Assembly (NCBI RefSeq): GCF_018918075.1
Contig: NZ_JAHLPW010000005.1
Span: forward strand, 62,001 to 126,000
Direction: 5' to 3'
Length of the DNA stretch: 64,000 nucleotides
Origin: Virgibacillus sp. MSJ-26
GTDB lineage: Bacteria > Bacillota > Bacilli > Bacillales > Amphibacillaceae
Positions 10,993-21,079 of the stretch are shown here, one piece after another. Each line of letters begins with the position of its first letter. The stretch's first letter is position 1. The notes under the pieces are model-generated. The model was not told where the DNA came from. It saw only the letters and a list, made by a program, of their open reading frames with translations, and did not search any database. The translations under genes and the position numbers were made by a program.

Positions 10993-11811
10993 TTATATTT
11001 CTGCTAATTCTTTATGGGCCGAGAGTACAAGTTGAAGCAAATTTTCATCTCCATAGTCATTCTCTTCTTTTTTGGTTTCCCAGCGAAAATAACCTAAAAA
11101 TTCAATATTACCGTCTCCACCTGTGATTGGGGAGTAAGTAATATTTTGTACTTTAAACCCTTCTTTTTTTGCGAATGAAAGTATTTGCCTTAATACACCT
11201 AGATGAACTTGCTTGTCCCTGACAATTCCTTTTTTTCCAACTTGTTCTTTCCTTGCTTCAAATTGAGGCTTTATTAAAGCAACAACCTCACTATCACGCG
11301 TTAGTATTTTTTTCAAAACAGGTAAAATCAATTTTAAAGAAATGAAGGATACATCGATGGTAGCAAAATTAGGTGATCCATTTTTAAGTAGATCTGGTGT
11401 AACATAACGAAAGTTGGTTCGCTCCATAACTATAACACGTTCATCGTTTCTTAATTTCCAATCCAATTGGTTGTACCCAACATCAATGGCATAACTTAAC
11501 TTCACCCCATTTTGCAGAGCGCAATCAGTAAATCCGCCTGTAGATGAGCCAACATCCACCATTATTTTATTTTGAAGGTTTATATCAAAAGAAGTTAACG
11601 CTTTTTCTAATTTTAAACCACCACGCCCCACATATGGTATGCTTTTCCGTTTAATAGTAAGGGAAATACTGTCATCAACTTTCAGACCTGGCTTATCAAG
11701 TCTTAATTGTTCAGAGAAGACAGTACCGGCCATAATAAAGCGTTTAGCTTCTTCTTGGTTATCGACCAAACCTCTTTCCACTAATAATAAATCTAAGCGT
11801 TGTTTACCCAT
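10993..11811 (-). CDS. yqxC: TlyA family rRNA 2'-O-methyltransferase / hemolysin-like protein
   Basis: TlyA proteins methylate the 2'-O of cytidines in 16S and 23S rRNA. The N-terminal S4 RNA-binding domain (MGKQRLDLLLVERGL, about 1-65) is followed by a Rossmann methyltransferase domain with the SAM motif VDVGSSTGGFTDCAL (about 85-100) and a catalytic-type IKPQFEA segment. The 272 residues fit. In related genomes dxs lies directly upstream; here the upstream gene is oapA. Confidence 0.94.
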   Translation of the reverse strand: MGKQRLDLLLVERGLVDNQEEAKRFIMAGTVFSEQLRLDKPGLKVDDSISLTIKRKSIPYVGRGGLKLEKALTSFDINLQNKIMVDVGSSTGGFTDCALQNGVKLSYAIDVGYNQLDWKLRNDERVIVMERTNFRYVTPDLLKNGSPNFATIDVSFISLKLILPVLKKILTRDSEVVALIKPQFEARKEQVGKKGIVRDKQVHLGVLRQILSFAKKEGFKVQNITYSPITGGDGNIEFLGYFRWETKKEENDYGDENLLQLVLSAHKELAEI

Positions 11812-11867
11812 TACCGACAGTCCTTTTTAATATCAATTAGTTTTAGTTTAAATATGAGTGAATTTTT

Positions 11868-12443
11868 TTATTCTTTTCGAAAGATAGTGATTTTAAGTTT
11901 TTTTTCAAGAATATAAATTGTCTTACCAGTAAAATGAATAATGGTGGTTGATGAATTGATAGCTACGTACTTACCGATGGCTTTGCCACCTACTGTTAAC
12001 GCTGCGACAATGCTCGTTATCATAACTGACAGTGTTATTTCAAGTGGCGATCCGTCACTTTCTCCAAGTAAATTTGTAATTTGGAGGACAACCAGTGCAG
12101 TAGCCGTCCCACTAACAATTCCAGAAATATCACCAATTACATCATTACAGAAGCTAGCAAATTTATCTGCATTCCTTATGATGGTAACAGCTTCCTTTGC
12201 TCCTGGGACTTTTTCAGCAGCCATAGCATGAAATGGCGCTTCGTTAGCCGATGTGGAAGCAATTCCTACCATATCAAACAAAACACCTATTAACACAATA
12301 ATTAGTACAACAAAGAGTCCGACTAACCATACAACTCTACTTAAAATGGATGAAGATATAACTGAAAAAATAGCCGCTAACACAAATGTGATAACGGCAA
12401 TGGTAATACTGAATTTGAGCGAACGTTTTATTTGAGGATTCAT
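11868..12443 (-). CDS. oapA: OLE-associated membrane protein OapA
   Basis: This is a 191-residue integral membrane protein with four predicted membrane segments (about 12-33, 36-58, 103-125, 131-155) and a conserved cytoplasmic stretch VGIASTSANEAPFHAMAAEK between them. The combination matches OapA (BH2780 in B. halodurans), which binds OLE RNA and holds it at the membrane. The stretch resembles CNNM/CorB magnesium transporters, which fits reported links of OLE to Mg2+ homeostasis. The gene lies about 30 bases downstream of the OLE RNA and is probably cotranscribed with it. The name rests on location plus topology, not on an alignment. Confidence 0.85.
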   Translation of the reverse strand: MNPQIKRSLKFSITIAVITFVLAAIFSVISSSILSRVVWLVGLFVVLIIVLIGVLFDMVGIASTSANEAPFHAMAAEKVPGAKEAVTIIRNADKFASFCNDVIGDISGIVSGTATALVVLQITNLLGESDGSPLEITLSVMITSIVAALTVGGKAIGKYVAINSSTTIIHFTGKTIYILEKKLKITIFRKE

Positions 12444-12474
12444 AATTTACTCCATAAAATTATAATTATGTAAT

Positions 12475-13084
12475 GAGGAATGGTCATTCAAGCGGTTAAA
12501 ACTGCGGCTTAGGTCCAGTAGGTTTTCCCAGATAGTTACCTCATGTTGCCATGTAGGCGGTTCCCCTTTAAAGCTATCTTAACTTTGTCACCAAAAGTTA
12601 GACTGGATTACCACTTAGTCCACACTATAATCCCGCTTGAATGTATTTATAAAATAACAGTCTAGGAGATTTCCTCGACAACCTTTAACCGTTTCCTAGC
12701 CCCTTTTGCAGTGATGCTTTCATAGAGATAAAATAGACAAGCCAGCGGCCGACCGGCTTTTCATTTGAGATTCTAATCCTCTCATCTACCACTCAGGGCA
12801 GGCTACGCTGCACATAAGGTGTCCCTTTCCTTGTTATGCAGGTTCATACCCCATTTCATAGTGGTTCCTAGGCTTAGTCCCCACTACAAAGATGGGCCTC
12901 CACGGTAATCGGGTCAACGCCCGCATGCCTTTGCGGATCGCCCGAAAACCTTAACTCCCAGCATTGACCCAAAGCTGGGCGCCTCAAGCCAACACAAGGA
13001 ACTTCATCGATATGCCCTTTAGCGGATTTTTAGCCCCGCCTTCAGAAACGGAGGGTTGACTAGAATACTATACCATCCCTAATC
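12475..13084 (-). ncRNA. ole: OLE RNA (ornate, large, extremophilic RNA)
   Basis: This stretch of about 610 bases has no open reading frame, is much richer in G+C than its surroundings and is full of complementary segments. It stands between ispA and oapA, the position where OLE RNA is found in extremophilic Firmicutes. Segments such as AAGGTTTTCGGGCGATCCGC, TTGGCTTGAGGCGCCCAGC and ACCTACTGGACCTAAGCCGC on the minus strand agree with what I remember of the OLE consensus. The 5' end is taken from the promoter at 13091-13099. The 3' end is approximate and probably runs on into oapA mRNA. A covariance search (Rfam OLE) would settle the identity. Confidence 0.92.
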
Positions 13085-13090
13085 ATCCCT

Positions 13091-13099
13091 ATTATACCA
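13091..13099 (-). promoter_or_regulatory. Extended -10 promoter of OLE RNA
   Basis: The minus strand reads TGGTATAAT, an extended -10 element, about seven bases before the proposed OLE 5' end. No clear -35 box is seen 17 bases upstream. It lies just after the ispA stop codon, so OLE can be transcribed independently of ispA. Confidence 0.65.
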
Positions 13100-13124
13100 T
13101 ATGATCAAGAAAATATATAGACAA

Positions 13125-14015
13125 TCAATGATCCCTTTGGCTGAAATAATCTGTCAAAGCCATAAGTATAGATGTATCTGCTTGAGCCTTTGTCAATGCT
13201 TCTTTAGCACATTGGACATATTCATTTTTTTTATCAATGGCACCTTGTAGACCTAAAAGTTTAGGATAGGTACTCTTTTCATTATCTTCATCGCTACCGA
13301 CTGCTTTTCCAATTTTTTCTTCATCGCCAGTAACATCTAAAATATCATCCTGGACTTGGAATATTAAACCTAGGTAATATGAAAATCGTTCCAACTCAGA
13401 AATCTGAGCTTCTGAAGCGCCGCCTAGATATGCACCTATTGAAATAGCAAACTTGAGTAATTCACCTGTTTTCGATGTATGAACCCGTTCCAAACCTTCC
13501 AAATTCACGCCATGATTTTCAGCTTCTAAATCAAGGATTTGACCACCCACCATACCTTCTGGCCCACTAGCTTTAGCTAAAAGTTTAACAACTTCTACCT
13601 TTTGTTCTATTGTTAGAAGAAGATCACGTGCAATGATTTCAAAACTATAAGTTAACAATCCATCTCCTGCTAAAATTGCCGTAGCTTCATTAAAGACTTT
13701 ATGGTTTGTCAATTGACCTCTACGATAGGTATCATCATCCATCGCGGGAAGGTCATCATGAATAAGAGAATAAGTATGAATCATTTCTAACGCAACAGCA
13801 GATGATACAACAGGACTAATATCTTCCTTAAACACTTGGTAGCTTGCAAACAACAAGACGGGTCTCAGCCTCTTCCCACCAGCTTGCAATGAATATAACA
13901 TTGACTCCTTTAATTGCTCTGGTATATCTTGATCGCGAAAATAGTCTGTAATTTTATTATCAATTAATGTTTGTTTTTCACTTATATATTCAGTTAAATT
14001 AACATTCACGCTCAT
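13125..14015 (-). CDS. ispA: Farnesyl diphosphate synthase
   Basis: The enzyme makes farnesyl diphosphate from isopentenyl and dimethylallyl diphosphates. It is a trans-isoprenyl synthase with the first Asp-rich motif DDLPAMDDD (near residue 90), [10 protein letters not shown] near residue 45, and the second Asp-rich motif DDILD (near 227). The 296 residues fit IspA. The start overlaps the stop of xseB by four bases, giving an operon with xseB, xseA and folD. Confidence 0.97.
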   Translation of the reverse strand: MSVNVNLTEYISEKQTLIDNKITDYFRDQDIPEQLKESMLYSLQAGGKRLRPVLLFASYQVFKEDISPVVSSAVALEMIHTYSLIHDDLPAMDDDTYRRGQLTNHKVFNEATAILAGDGLLTYSFEIIARDLLLTIEQKVEVVKLLAKASGPEGMVGGQILDLEAENHGVNLEGLERVHTSKTGELLKFAISIGAYLGGASEAQISELERFSYYLGLIFQVQDDILDVTGDEEKIGKAVGSDEDNEKSTYPKLLGLQGAIDKKNEYVQCAKEALTKAQADTSILMALTDYFSQRDH

Positions 14016-14245
14016 TCGTCCTCCTGAATATCAAAAGGTTCAAGTTTTCCTTGTTCGTTTACTATTTTAACTATTTTTTCCTGAACATTTTTCAGTTTAT
14101 CACTACATACTTTAGATAACTTCATACCCTCTTGGTAATAATTAATGGCTTTTTCCAAAGGTACATCGCCTTCTTCTAATTTTTCAACAATTTTTTCTAA
14201 CTTTTCCATAGTTTCTTCAAATGTCATTGCATCTGGTGTATCCAT
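14012..14245 (-). CDS. xseB: Exodeoxyribonuclease VII small subunit
   Basis: XseB is the small, mostly helical subunit of exonuclease VII. The 77 residues carry the conserved pattern [23 protein letters not shown]. It lies between xseA (3 bases apart) and ispA (overlapping by four bases). Confidence 0.95.
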   Translation of the reverse strand: MDTPDAMTFEETMEKLEKIVEKLEEGDVPLEKAINYYQEGMKLSKVCSDKLKNVQEKIVKIVNEQGKLEPFDIQEDE

Positions 14246-14248
14246 CGG

Positions 14249-15589
14249 TTATTTCTCCTCTATTTCTAAGACTTGACAATCCAAATGTCCATCGGATAAT
14301 TCCACTTGTATTAAGTCATTTTTAGCGACTTGCCCTTTACTTTTAATTAATTCTCCATTTGTTGTAAATGGGATAGCAAATCCTCGTTTCATCACTTCTA
14401 GCGGGTTTAGTAATGAAAGCTTGTCAATAGTCGCCGATAAATTCAAGGTTTTTTTCTCGAGAACTCGATTGAACGCTTGTTTATGTTGTTTCATTAATTG
14501 ATTCAACATTCGTTTAGATTCGTTCAATTGTTTATAAGGGGGCTGAGACATAAGTCTTTTATATACGTTGTTAAATCTATCTTTCCGAAGTTCTACTTGT
14601 GCTTCTGTTATTCTATCTAGTCTTTCGATTGATTTATCCAACTCAAGTTCTTTTTGCCTCAACAATTGCTCTGGATAACGGAAAGCATATGATTGATTAA
14701 GACGTCTGAGTGTTTTTTCCTGTAAATAAAGTTTATGCTCCATTGTTTTAGATAGTCTTTGTTGCCAGACCGATAATCTGTCAAGCAATTCTTGCTGGGA
14801 TGGGACGGCTATTTCCCCAGCTCCTGTGGGAGTAGGCGCTCTTAAGTCTGCTACAAAATCACTAATGGTGTTATCTGTTTCATGTCCAACAGCTGAAATA
14901 ATCGGAATACGTGATTGGTAGATAGCCTTTGCAACTATTTCTTCATTGAAACTCCATAACTCCTCTATTGAGCCACCACCCCGTCCTACAATTAGAACAT
15001 CAAACATATTCATTTGATTAGCTTTGTTTATAGCATCAACTATTGTTCCGGGGGCATTTTCTCCTTGAACCAAAACAGGAAGCACTGTAGTTTGAACAAT
15101 GGGATAACGTCGTTTTAATGTTATAATTATATCCCTCACAGCTGCTCCTGTCGGTGATGTAATAATTCCGATATGTTGTGGATATGCTGGGATTGGTTTT
15201 TTTGTTTGTTGATCAAAATAACCTTGTTTAGATAATTTTTCTTTTAATTGTTCGTAGGCTAAAAATAAGGCACCAACTCCATCTGGCTCCATTTGATGGA
15301 TATATAATTGATATTGACCAAACGCTTCAAATACGCTTATTTCACCTCTAATGAGAACCTTCATCCCGTTTTCGGGAATAAATTTTAAGAAGCGATTTTT
15401 CCCAGCGAACATTACTGCTTGAATTCTTGTTTGTTCATCCTTGATTGTCAAATACATATGACCACGATTATGATGCTTGAAATTTGAAATTTCTCCCATA
15501 AGCCAAACATCTTTTAAATGATTGTCGGTATCAATCTTTCGTTTTATATAACGGGTAAGTGCCGTTACTGTCAGGTACTTTTCACTCAC
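14249..15589 (-). CDS. xseA: Exodeoxyribonuclease VII large subunit
   Basis: XseA is the catalytic subunit of exonuclease VII, which degrades single-stranded DNA from both ends. The N-terminal OB-fold (about 1-100, [20 protein letters not shown]) is followed by the nuclease domain with [15 protein letters not shown] and [15 protein letters not shown], and then by long coiled coils. The 446 residues match. Its start overlaps the folD stop by 8 bases. Confidence 0.96.
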   Translation of the reverse strand: MSEKYLTVTALTRYIKRKIDTDNHLKDVWLMGEISNFKHHNRGHMYLTIKDEQTRIQAVMFAGKNRFLKFIPENGMKVLIRGEISVFEAFGQYQLYIHQMEPDGVGALFLAYEQLKEKLSKQGYFDQQTKKPIPAYPQHIGIITSPTGAAVRDIIITLKRRYPIVQTTVLPVLVQGENAPGTIVDAINKANQMNMFDVLIVGRGGGSIEELWSFNEEIVAKAIYQSRIPIISAVGHETDNTISDFVADLRAPTPTGAGEIAVPSQQELLDRLSVWQQRLSKTMEHKLYLQEKTLRRLNQSYAFRYPEQLLRQKELELDKSIERLDRITEAQVELRKDRFNNVYKRLMSQPPYKQLNESKRMLNQLMKQHKQAFNRVLEKKTLNLSATIDKLSLLNPLEVMKRGFAIPFTTNGELIKSKGQVAKNDLIQVELSDGHLDCQVLEIEEK

Positions 15590-16439
15590 CTGAAGTCAAT
15601 CCTTTTACTGCTTTAATCGTATTGGATAAAAGCATTGTAATTGTCATTGGTCCAACGCCACGTGGAACCGGCGTAATATAAGATGCTTTTTCTTTTACTT
15701 TATCAAAGTTAACATCCCCGGTTAGTGAGCCATCCTCCGTTCGATTAATACCTACATCAATAACGACAGCTCCCTCTTTGATATGATTTTCATCAACAAA
15801 GTGGGCTTTACCTAAAGCGACAACAAGGATATCGGCATTTTTGGTGTATTCTTTTAAATTTGGTGTTCGAGAATGACAATATGTAACAGTAGCATTTTCA
15901 TTTAGTAATAATTGTCCAACTGGTTTACCAACAATATTACTACGTCCTAACACGACAGCATGCTTACCTTCAATTGAAATATTTTTAGATTTTAACATTT
16001 TAATGATTCCGTGCGGCGTACATGGAAGGAAAGTATCTTGTCCCGTCATCATTCTTCCAATATTAACTGGATGGAAACCATCTACGTCTTTTTCAGGGCT
16101 AATAATTTCAATAACTTTTTGTTCTTCAATATGGTTTGGTAAGGGTAATTGAACAAGGATGCCATGAACAGACTTATCGTTGTTTAATTTCACAATTTGG
16201 GCCAGTAATTCATCTTCCGTTATAGTTTCATTTAATTCTATTAAATCTGATGAAATGCCCGTTTCCTCACAGGCTTTTTCCTTGCCTTTCACATATGATT
16301 TCGATGCTGGATTATCCCCTACAAGGATTACGGTTAAGTGAGGAGTCACGCCTGTTTTCTTTAACTGATTAACCTCTTCCTTCATTTTCATTTTCAATTC
16401 ATGTGAAAGTTTTTTCCCGTCAATTATTTCTGCTACCAT
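15582..16439 (-). CDS. folD: Bifunctional methylenetetrahydrofolate dehydrogenase / cyclohydrolase
   Basis: FolD interconverts 5,10-methylene-, methenyl- and 10-formyl-tetrahydrofolate. The catalytic Lys lies in [12 protein letters not shown] (near residue 55), the substrate loop in GILVQLPLP, the Rossmann motif is [17 protein letters not shown], and the C terminus has [12 protein letters not shown]. The 285 residues match the family. A GGAGAGG site precedes the ATG. Confidence 0.97.
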   Translation of the reverse strand: MVAEIIDGKKLSHELKMKMKEEVNQLKKTGVTPHLTVILVGDNPASKSYVKGKEKACEETGISSDLIELNETITEDELLAQIVKLNNDKSVHGILVQLPLPNHIEEQKVIEIISPEKDVDGFHPVNIGRMMTGQDTFLPCTPHGIIKMLKSKNISIEGKHAVVLGRSNIVGKPVGQLLLNENATVTYCHSRTPNLKEYTKNADILVVALGKAHFVDENHIKEGAVVIDVGINRTEDGSLTGDVNFDKVKEKASYITPVPRGVGPMTITMLLSNTIKAVKGLTSGE

Positions 16440-16487
16440 TTAAATCCTCTCCTTAAAGATGAAGTTATCTATATATTTGCTAAAATA

Positions 16488-16871
16488 TTAAGAGGGAATT
16501 ATTTTTGATAAGACACCATTGACAAATTTACCGGATTTTTCTTCCCCAAATTTATTCGCCAGCTCGACTGCCTCATTAATAGACACATTCTCCGGGATAT
16601 CTTCTGCACATAATATTTCAAACGTAGCAATACGTAACACTGTTCTTTCTACTGATGCTAGTCGTGAAAGTGACCAATTTTCTAGGTGTTCAGAGATGGC
16701 CTCATCAATCGATTGTTTATTATTAATAACTCCTTCTACTAGATATGTTAAAAATGCATCATTCTTGTCGTTTTCCAATATATTATTTATAGCGATAACT
16801 GGTTCTATGTCATTTATATCAATCTGGAACAAAGTTTGAAAAGCTTTTTCTCTTGCTTCATGTCGTTTCAT
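16488..16871 (-). CDS. nusB: Transcription antitermination factor NusB
   Basis: NusB binds boxA RNA with S10 and supports rRNA antitermination. The 127 residues contain the N-terminal RHEAREKAFQTLFQID and the C-terminal SINEAVELANKFGEEKSGKFVNG, both typical. It heads the folD-xseA-xseB-ispA cluster, as in other Bacillaceae. Confidence 0.96.
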   Translation of the reverse strand: MKRHEAREKAFQTLFQIDINDIEPVIAINNILENDKNDAFLTYLVEGVINNKQSIDEAISEHLENWSLSRLASVERTVLRIATFEILCAEDIPENVSINEAVELANKFGEEKSGKFVNGVLSKIIPS

Positions 16872-16990
16872 CTTTTACTACTCCTTTAAACACATCTAGT
16901 CAAATAATAACATGATTATTAATGCAATGCTATGATGGCAATTTATCTTCAAGAAATAGGTTTACATAACAGGATTATATTTAATAAACT

Positions 16991-17023
16991 AAAGGCCAAA
17001 AGACAACATCTCTTTTGGCCTTT
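16991..17023. terminator. Terminator-like hairpin downstream of yqhY
   Basis: A 13-base perfect stem (AAAGGCCAAAAGA with its complement, 7-base loop) lies after the yqhY stop. The following bases are only moderately T-rich. Confidence 0.75.
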
Positions 17024-17073
17024 CATCTTGGTGATTTATTCACTCATTCCTACTATTACCTAGATTATCTACC

Positions 17074-17466
17074 TTACTCATTTTGAGCGTCTTGATGGTC
17101 CATTTGAATCCCAACTACGTGAACATTGATTTCCGCAATTTCCAAACCAGTCATGTTTTTTAATGATTGTCTAATGTTTGATTGTAGTTTTTGTGCAATT
17201 TCTGGTATCGATACACCAAAATTCAAGACAACATGTAAATCAATTAAGATACCTTCTTCAGTTAATTCCACTTTTACACCTTTGCTATGAGATACTCCAC
17301 CAAATCTTTCTACCACGCCTGTGGCGAAGTTACCTCGCATTGAAGATAAACCTTCAACTTCTGAAGCAGCAATTCCCGTAATGACTTCAATAACTTCTGG
17401 TGCAATTTCAACTTTACCTAAATCCGTATTCTCACTAACATTAACTAGCGATTGATGTTCACTCAT
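17074..17466 (-). CDS. yqhY: Asp23/Gls24 family protein YqhY
   Basis: This is a 130-residue Asp23 (alkaline shock) family protein encoded with accB and accC. In B. subtilis YqhY is thought to affect acetyl-CoA carboxylase activity and lipid synthesis. The conserved segment VIEVITGIAASEVEGLSSM is present. The ATG at 17466 is chosen because GGGAGTG lies seven bases upstream. Reading farther upstream would overlap accC. Confidence 0.9.
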   Translation of the reverse strand: MSEHQSLVNVSENTDLGKVEIAPEVIEVITGIAASEVEGLSSMRGNFATGVVERFGGVSHSKGVKVELTEEGILIDLHVVLNFGVSIPEIAQKLQSNIRQSLKNMTGLEIAEINVHVVGIQMDHQDAQNE

Positions 17467-17470
17467 GATT

Positions 17471-18838
17471 TCACTCCCTTTCTTCGGCTTTTTCAACGAT
17501 TGGATTTTCTTCTAAAAAATTAGTATTGAATTTGCCGGATTTGAAAACTTGATGGTCCATGATCTCCCTATGAAAGGGGATTGTCGTTTTAACACCTTCG
17601 ACAATAAACTCATCCAATGCTCGTTTCATTGTCTGTATTGCTTCTTCTCTTGATGACCCATAAGTAATGAGCTTGGCAACCATCGAATCATAATAGGGAG
17701 GAATCGAGTAACCCTGATATACTGCTGAATCTATTCTAACACCTGGTCCTCCGGGCGTTAGATACATTTTAACAGTACCTGGTGAAGGCATAAAATTATT
17801 AAATGAATCCTCCGCGTTTATGCGACATTCAATAGACCAACCCTCGAATTCAATATCTTCTTGCGAGAAAGCAATCGATTCATTATTAGCTATTTTTATT
17901 TGTTCTTTAATCAAGTCAATCCCTGTGACCATTTCGGTAACTGGATGTTCAACCTGTATACGTGTATTCATTTCCATGAAATAAAAAGTTTTGCTACTAC
18001 GGTCAAAAATAAACTCAATCGTACCTGCACCCACATAATTAACGGCTTTAGCCGCCTTTACAGCTGCCTCACCCATCTTCTTTCTGATCTCTTTTGTTAT
18101 ACCAGGCGAGGGAGATTCTTCGATTAATTTTTGCAGACGTCTTTGTATAGTGCAATCTCTTTCACCAACATGAACAACATGACCATGTTTATCTGCTAAA
18201 ACTTGTATTTCGACGTGCCTAAAGTCTTCAATAAATTTTTCTAAGTATACACCTGGATTTCCAAATGCTGTTTCGGCCTCTTTTTGCGTGATACGGATAC
18301 CATTAAGAAGTTCTTGTTCATCTCTTGCCACCCGAATACCTTTTCCACCGCCCCCAGCAGTTGCTTTTATAATCACAGGGTAACCGATATCTTTAGCTAC
18401 TTCCATCGCTTCTTCTTCATTTTCCAATATACCGTTTGATCCAGGTACTATAGGAACACCTGCTTTTTCCATTGTTTCCCTGGCCACATCTTTGATACCC
18501 ATTTTTTGTATAGCTTCTGGAGATGGACCAACAAATGTAATATTACATTCATTACAAATCTCGGCAAAATCAACATTCTCAGCTAAAAAACCATATCCAG
18601 GATGGATGGCATCGACATTTGTTAAGGTAGCGATGCTCATTATATTTGTTATGTTTAAATAACTGTCCTTACTAAGTTTAGGACCCACACAATAAGCTTC
18701 ATCTGCCAATTGTACGTGTAAAGCATCTTTATCTGCCTCTGAATAAACAGCTACGGATTCGATACCCATTTCCTTGCAGGCACGAATTATTCGGACGGCA
18801 ATTTCACCTCTGTTAGCTATAAGCAGTTTCTTAATCAA
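17471..18838 (-). CDS. accC: Acetyl-CoA carboxylase, biotin carboxylase subunit
   Basis: AccC carboxylates biotin on AccB at the expense of ATP, the first step of fatty acid synthesis. It is an ATP-grasp protein with the ATP-binding loop [13 protein letters not shown] (near residue 160), [18 protein letters not shown] (about 285-300) and the C-terminal biotin carboxylase domain. The 455 residues match. It is 17 bases downstream of accB. Confidence 0.98.
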   Translation of the reverse strand: MIKKLLIANRGEIAVRIIRACKEMGIESVAVYSEADKDALHVQLADEAYCVGPKLSKDSYLNITNIMSIATLTNVDAIHPGYGFLAENVDFAEICNECNITFVGPSPEAIQKMGIKDVARETMEKAGVPIVPGSNGILENEEEAMEVAKDIGYPVIIKATAGGGGKGIRVARDEQELLNGIRITQKEAETAFGNPGVYLEKFIEDFRHVEIQVLADKHGHVVHVGERDCTIQRRLQKLIEESPSPGITKEIRKKMGEAAVKAAKAVNYVGAGTIEFIFDRSSKTFYFMEMNTRIQVEHPVTEMVTGIDLIKEQIKIANNESIAFSQEDIEFEGWSIECRINAEDSFNNFMPSPGTVKMYLTPGGPGVRIDSAVYQGYSIPPYYDSMVAKLITYGSSREEAIQTMKRALDEFIVEGVKTTIPFHREIMDHQVFKSGKFNTNFLEENPIVEKAEERE

Positions 18839-18855
18839 TTATTCCATCCCCTTAT

Positions 18856-19350
18856 TTAGTTCTTTACTCTAAATAGTGGCTGACCATATTCAACTAATTC
18901 GCCATTTTCCACTAATATTTCTACAATCTCTCCTGTTGTTTCGGCTTCGATTTCATTAAATAATTTCATTGCTTCTACGATACAAACAACAGTTTCATTA
19001 TTAACAGAATCTCCCACATTAACATAAACATCACTTTCTGGGTCTGGCGAGCTATAAAAAGTACCAACCATCGGCGATTGAATCTCATAATCATAATCTA
19101 TATCTTTAGGCTCGTTTGTTTTGATTGTAGATTCAACCTTCACACTCGTTTCATCTTCAACGTCTACATTTTCTTTTGTAGAAATTTCTTCTTTTTGTGG
19201 CTGTGGCTTTTGTTCGATTGTTGAACTTTCTTTTTCATTTAAAGACTTCTTCATCGAGACTTTTGTTCCGTCTGTTTCATAAGTAAATTCATTAATGGAT
19301 GAATCATCGATTAATTTGATTATTTCACGAATCTCCTGGACTTTTAACAT
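18856..19350 (-). CDS. accB: Biotin carboxyl carrier protein of acetyl-CoA carboxylase
   Basis: AccB carries the biotin. The C-terminal biotinyl domain shows PMVGTFY and the biotinylation motif EAMKLFN, with the modified Lys about 35 residues from the end. An N-terminal helix and an acidic, flexible linker rich in Glu, Lys and Thr precede it. The start [10 protein letters not shown] at 19350 follows GGGGTTGC. An upstream ATG at 19380 would add residues not usual in the family. Confidence 0.95.
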   Translation of the reverse strand: MLKVQEIREIIKLIDDSSINEFTYETDGTKVSMKKSLNEKESSTIEQKPQPQKEEISTKENVDVEDETSVKVESTIKTNEPKDIDYDYEIQSPMVGTFYSSPDPESDVYVNVGDSVNNETVVCIVEAMKLFNEIEAETTGEIVEILVENGELVEYGQPLFRVKN

Positions 19351-19479
19351 GTTTGCAACCCCTTTATTTTTCAATAACATAAGTATTAATCCCTTCTATC
19401 TCTCTTAACATTTTACGCTATATCCTCATATAAATTCAACATTAATTATAGAAAGACAGTTTCATACCATTTTGAAATT

Positions 19480-19488
19480 ATTATAACA
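19480..19488 (-). promoter_or_regulatory. Extended -10 promoter of accBC
   Basis: The minus strand reads TGTTATAAT, about 130 bases before the accB start. A good -35 box is not visible. The rest of 19381-19810 holds no gene that I can see. Confidence 0.45.
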
Positions 19489-19810
19489 GTGTTCTAGAAT
19501 CAACGCTAATATATTTCGAAAAACTTTGAATCTGAATTTTAATATATTGAAACATCATCCAATTGGGGTTTAAAGCCAGTTAACCCACGACACATCCATC
19601 ATTTCAATTTCAGTATCTATAAAAGAAAAAGATGCAATTTCTACAAAAAACGGCTATTAAATAAAAACAACTCAACTTCCAAGCATTTAACACACCCTGC
19701 ACATCATATATCAACTACGATACTCTGGAGTAACTTAATAGGAAAGTGGATCTTCTTGTGTTTTTATAGCTGTACATTGTACAAAGTTATTTTATCATTA
19801 TATATACAAA

Positions 19811-19850
19811 CATAAAAATCCGAACATAAATCAGTGTTCGGATTTTTATG
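19811..19850. terminator. Terminator of the spoIIIA operon
   Basis: A 16-base perfect stem (CATAAAAATCCGAACA with its complement) with an 8-base loop contains A and T runs on both sides. It lies 18 bases after the spoIIIAH stop. Confidence 0.92.
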
Positions 19851-19867
19851 ATATAATTATTTAGAAA

Positions 19868-20422
19868 TTACTCCTCTGTCGGCTGAAAGTTTACATCTAC
19901 TTTCAAATCATCGCCAAACTCATCTCTTACCATTTGCATAATATTATTCGCTTCTTTGTTTGACAACTCATCGACTTTTACATGCACATGAATAATGTCT
20001 TCATCGGAACGAACAAGTACATCTTGATACTCAGCTTGGGACATGATCGATTCTTCTATAATAGACTCTTTTGTAGAAACCTGTTCTAAATCATTAATAT
20101 CATTTAATGCATCATTTTTTTCTTCACTTGTTGAATTAGAAGCTGCGACAACTTCATTTAATCTATCTTTTTTCATATTTCGTTCATCTTGTAAATTCAT
20201 ACGAATAGTTGTAAAAAGCTCGTCTTTCCCTAGATTTGTAACATCATCAACTTCAACATCTGAGTCATCTGCTGCATCTTCTGTTTGAGATGTTTCTTGC
20301 GTCTCATTCGTGCCGTCGTCAATATAAGCTAAATCCTCAGAATCAGAAGTCATATAAACTATACTTAGAACAATCATCAAACTTAACATCGTTAGTAACC
20401 AAATTGTTTGTTTTTTCAACAT
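19868..20422 (-). CDS. spoIIIAH: Stage III sporulation protein AH
   Basis: SpoIIIAH is a mother-cell protein that joins forespore SpoIIQ to form the channel between the two cells. A single membrane segment (about 7-25) is followed by an acidic linker and a C-terminal ring-building domain (YscJ/FliF-like) with IMQMVRDEFGDDLKVDVNF. The 184 residues are slightly short compared with B. subtilis (218). It is the last gene of the operon. Confidence 0.94.
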   Translation of the reverse strand: MLKKQTIWLLTMLSLMIVLSIVYMTSDSEDLAYIDDGTNETQETSQTEDAADDSDVEVDDVTNLGKDELFTTIRMNLQDERNMKKDRLNEVVAASNSTSEEKNDALNDINDLEQVSTKESIIEESIMSQAEYQDVLVRSDEDIIHVHVKVDELSNKEANNIMQMVRDEFGDDLKVDVNFQPTEE

Positions 20423-20425
20423 TTA

Positions 20426-21079
20426 TTATTCCTCCTTATTTTTAGGCATTACAGAAACTCTATGTGTTGGTACATCAAGCACTCTAGAGGTTGATTCTAC
20501 AACCCATTGTTTCACAGTCGCATGGTCAACACCTTTTGCTACTACAAAGACACCCCTCACGTTAGGCTTTTTTGTCTGTACAACCAATGGAACTTCTTGA
20601 TCCCCTTTTCTGACAACAACCACTTCTGTCTCTTCAGTATGATCTTCTATTTGTCGTTCTCCCCCATTTTTATCATTTTCATCGGTCAGCTGTTTACCCG
20701 AGATTAAATTTTTTTCATAGACTTTTACATTAGTAGAATCAAGATTAATCATCACTTCCACGTCTGACACACCTTGAATTTTTGATAACATTTCCTCTAA
20801 ATCCTTTTGGTAGCTTGATTCCAATTCATCTACGTTGGAAGTCAATGTGGACTCTTCTTGAGATGCGACCTGCTCAGCTTCGCTCTTTGGAATAGGTGTT
20901 TCACTTGCTAAATCTTTTTCACTTTCAGAATTAGTAAATATGTTTCCTATTAGAAGGAGCATCAGACCAATTAATCCAATGACAATTAGATAACTATATT
21001 TTTTGTAGGTTGTTGTAGACTTGTCTTTTGATCGGAAATATTCAATAATTTTTTTGATCAAGTTACTCCCTCCTCCCAT
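20426..21079 (-). CDS. spoIIIAG: Stage III sporulation protein AG
   Basis: SpoIIIAG forms a ring in the intermembrane space of the sporulation feeding tube. A membrane segment lies at about 28-45, a Ser/Glu-rich stretch follows, and then the ring-building domain with the VEVMINLDSTNVKVYEKN beta strands and the C-terminal VKQWVVESTSRVLDVPTHRVSVMP. The 217 residues fit. The start overlaps spoIIIAF by 22 bases; an internal ATG or TTG start is possible. Confidence 0.93.
   Translation of the reverse strand: MGGGSNLIKKIIEYFRSKDKSTTTYKKYSYLIVIGLIGLMLLLIGNIFTNSESEKDLASETPIPKSEAEQVASQEESTLTSNVDELESSYQKDLEEMLSKIQGVSDVEVMINLDSTNVKVYEKNLISGKQLTDENDKNGGERQIEDHTEETEVVVVRKGDQEVPLVVQTKKPNVRGVFVVAKGVDHATVKQWVVESTSRVLDVPTHRVSVMPKNKEE

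Noticed and set aside
12475..13084. Possible group II intron or decayed protein gene
   Set aside because: No reverse transcriptase remnant and no domain V pattern were seen; the position before oapA and the conserved segments fit OLE RNA better.
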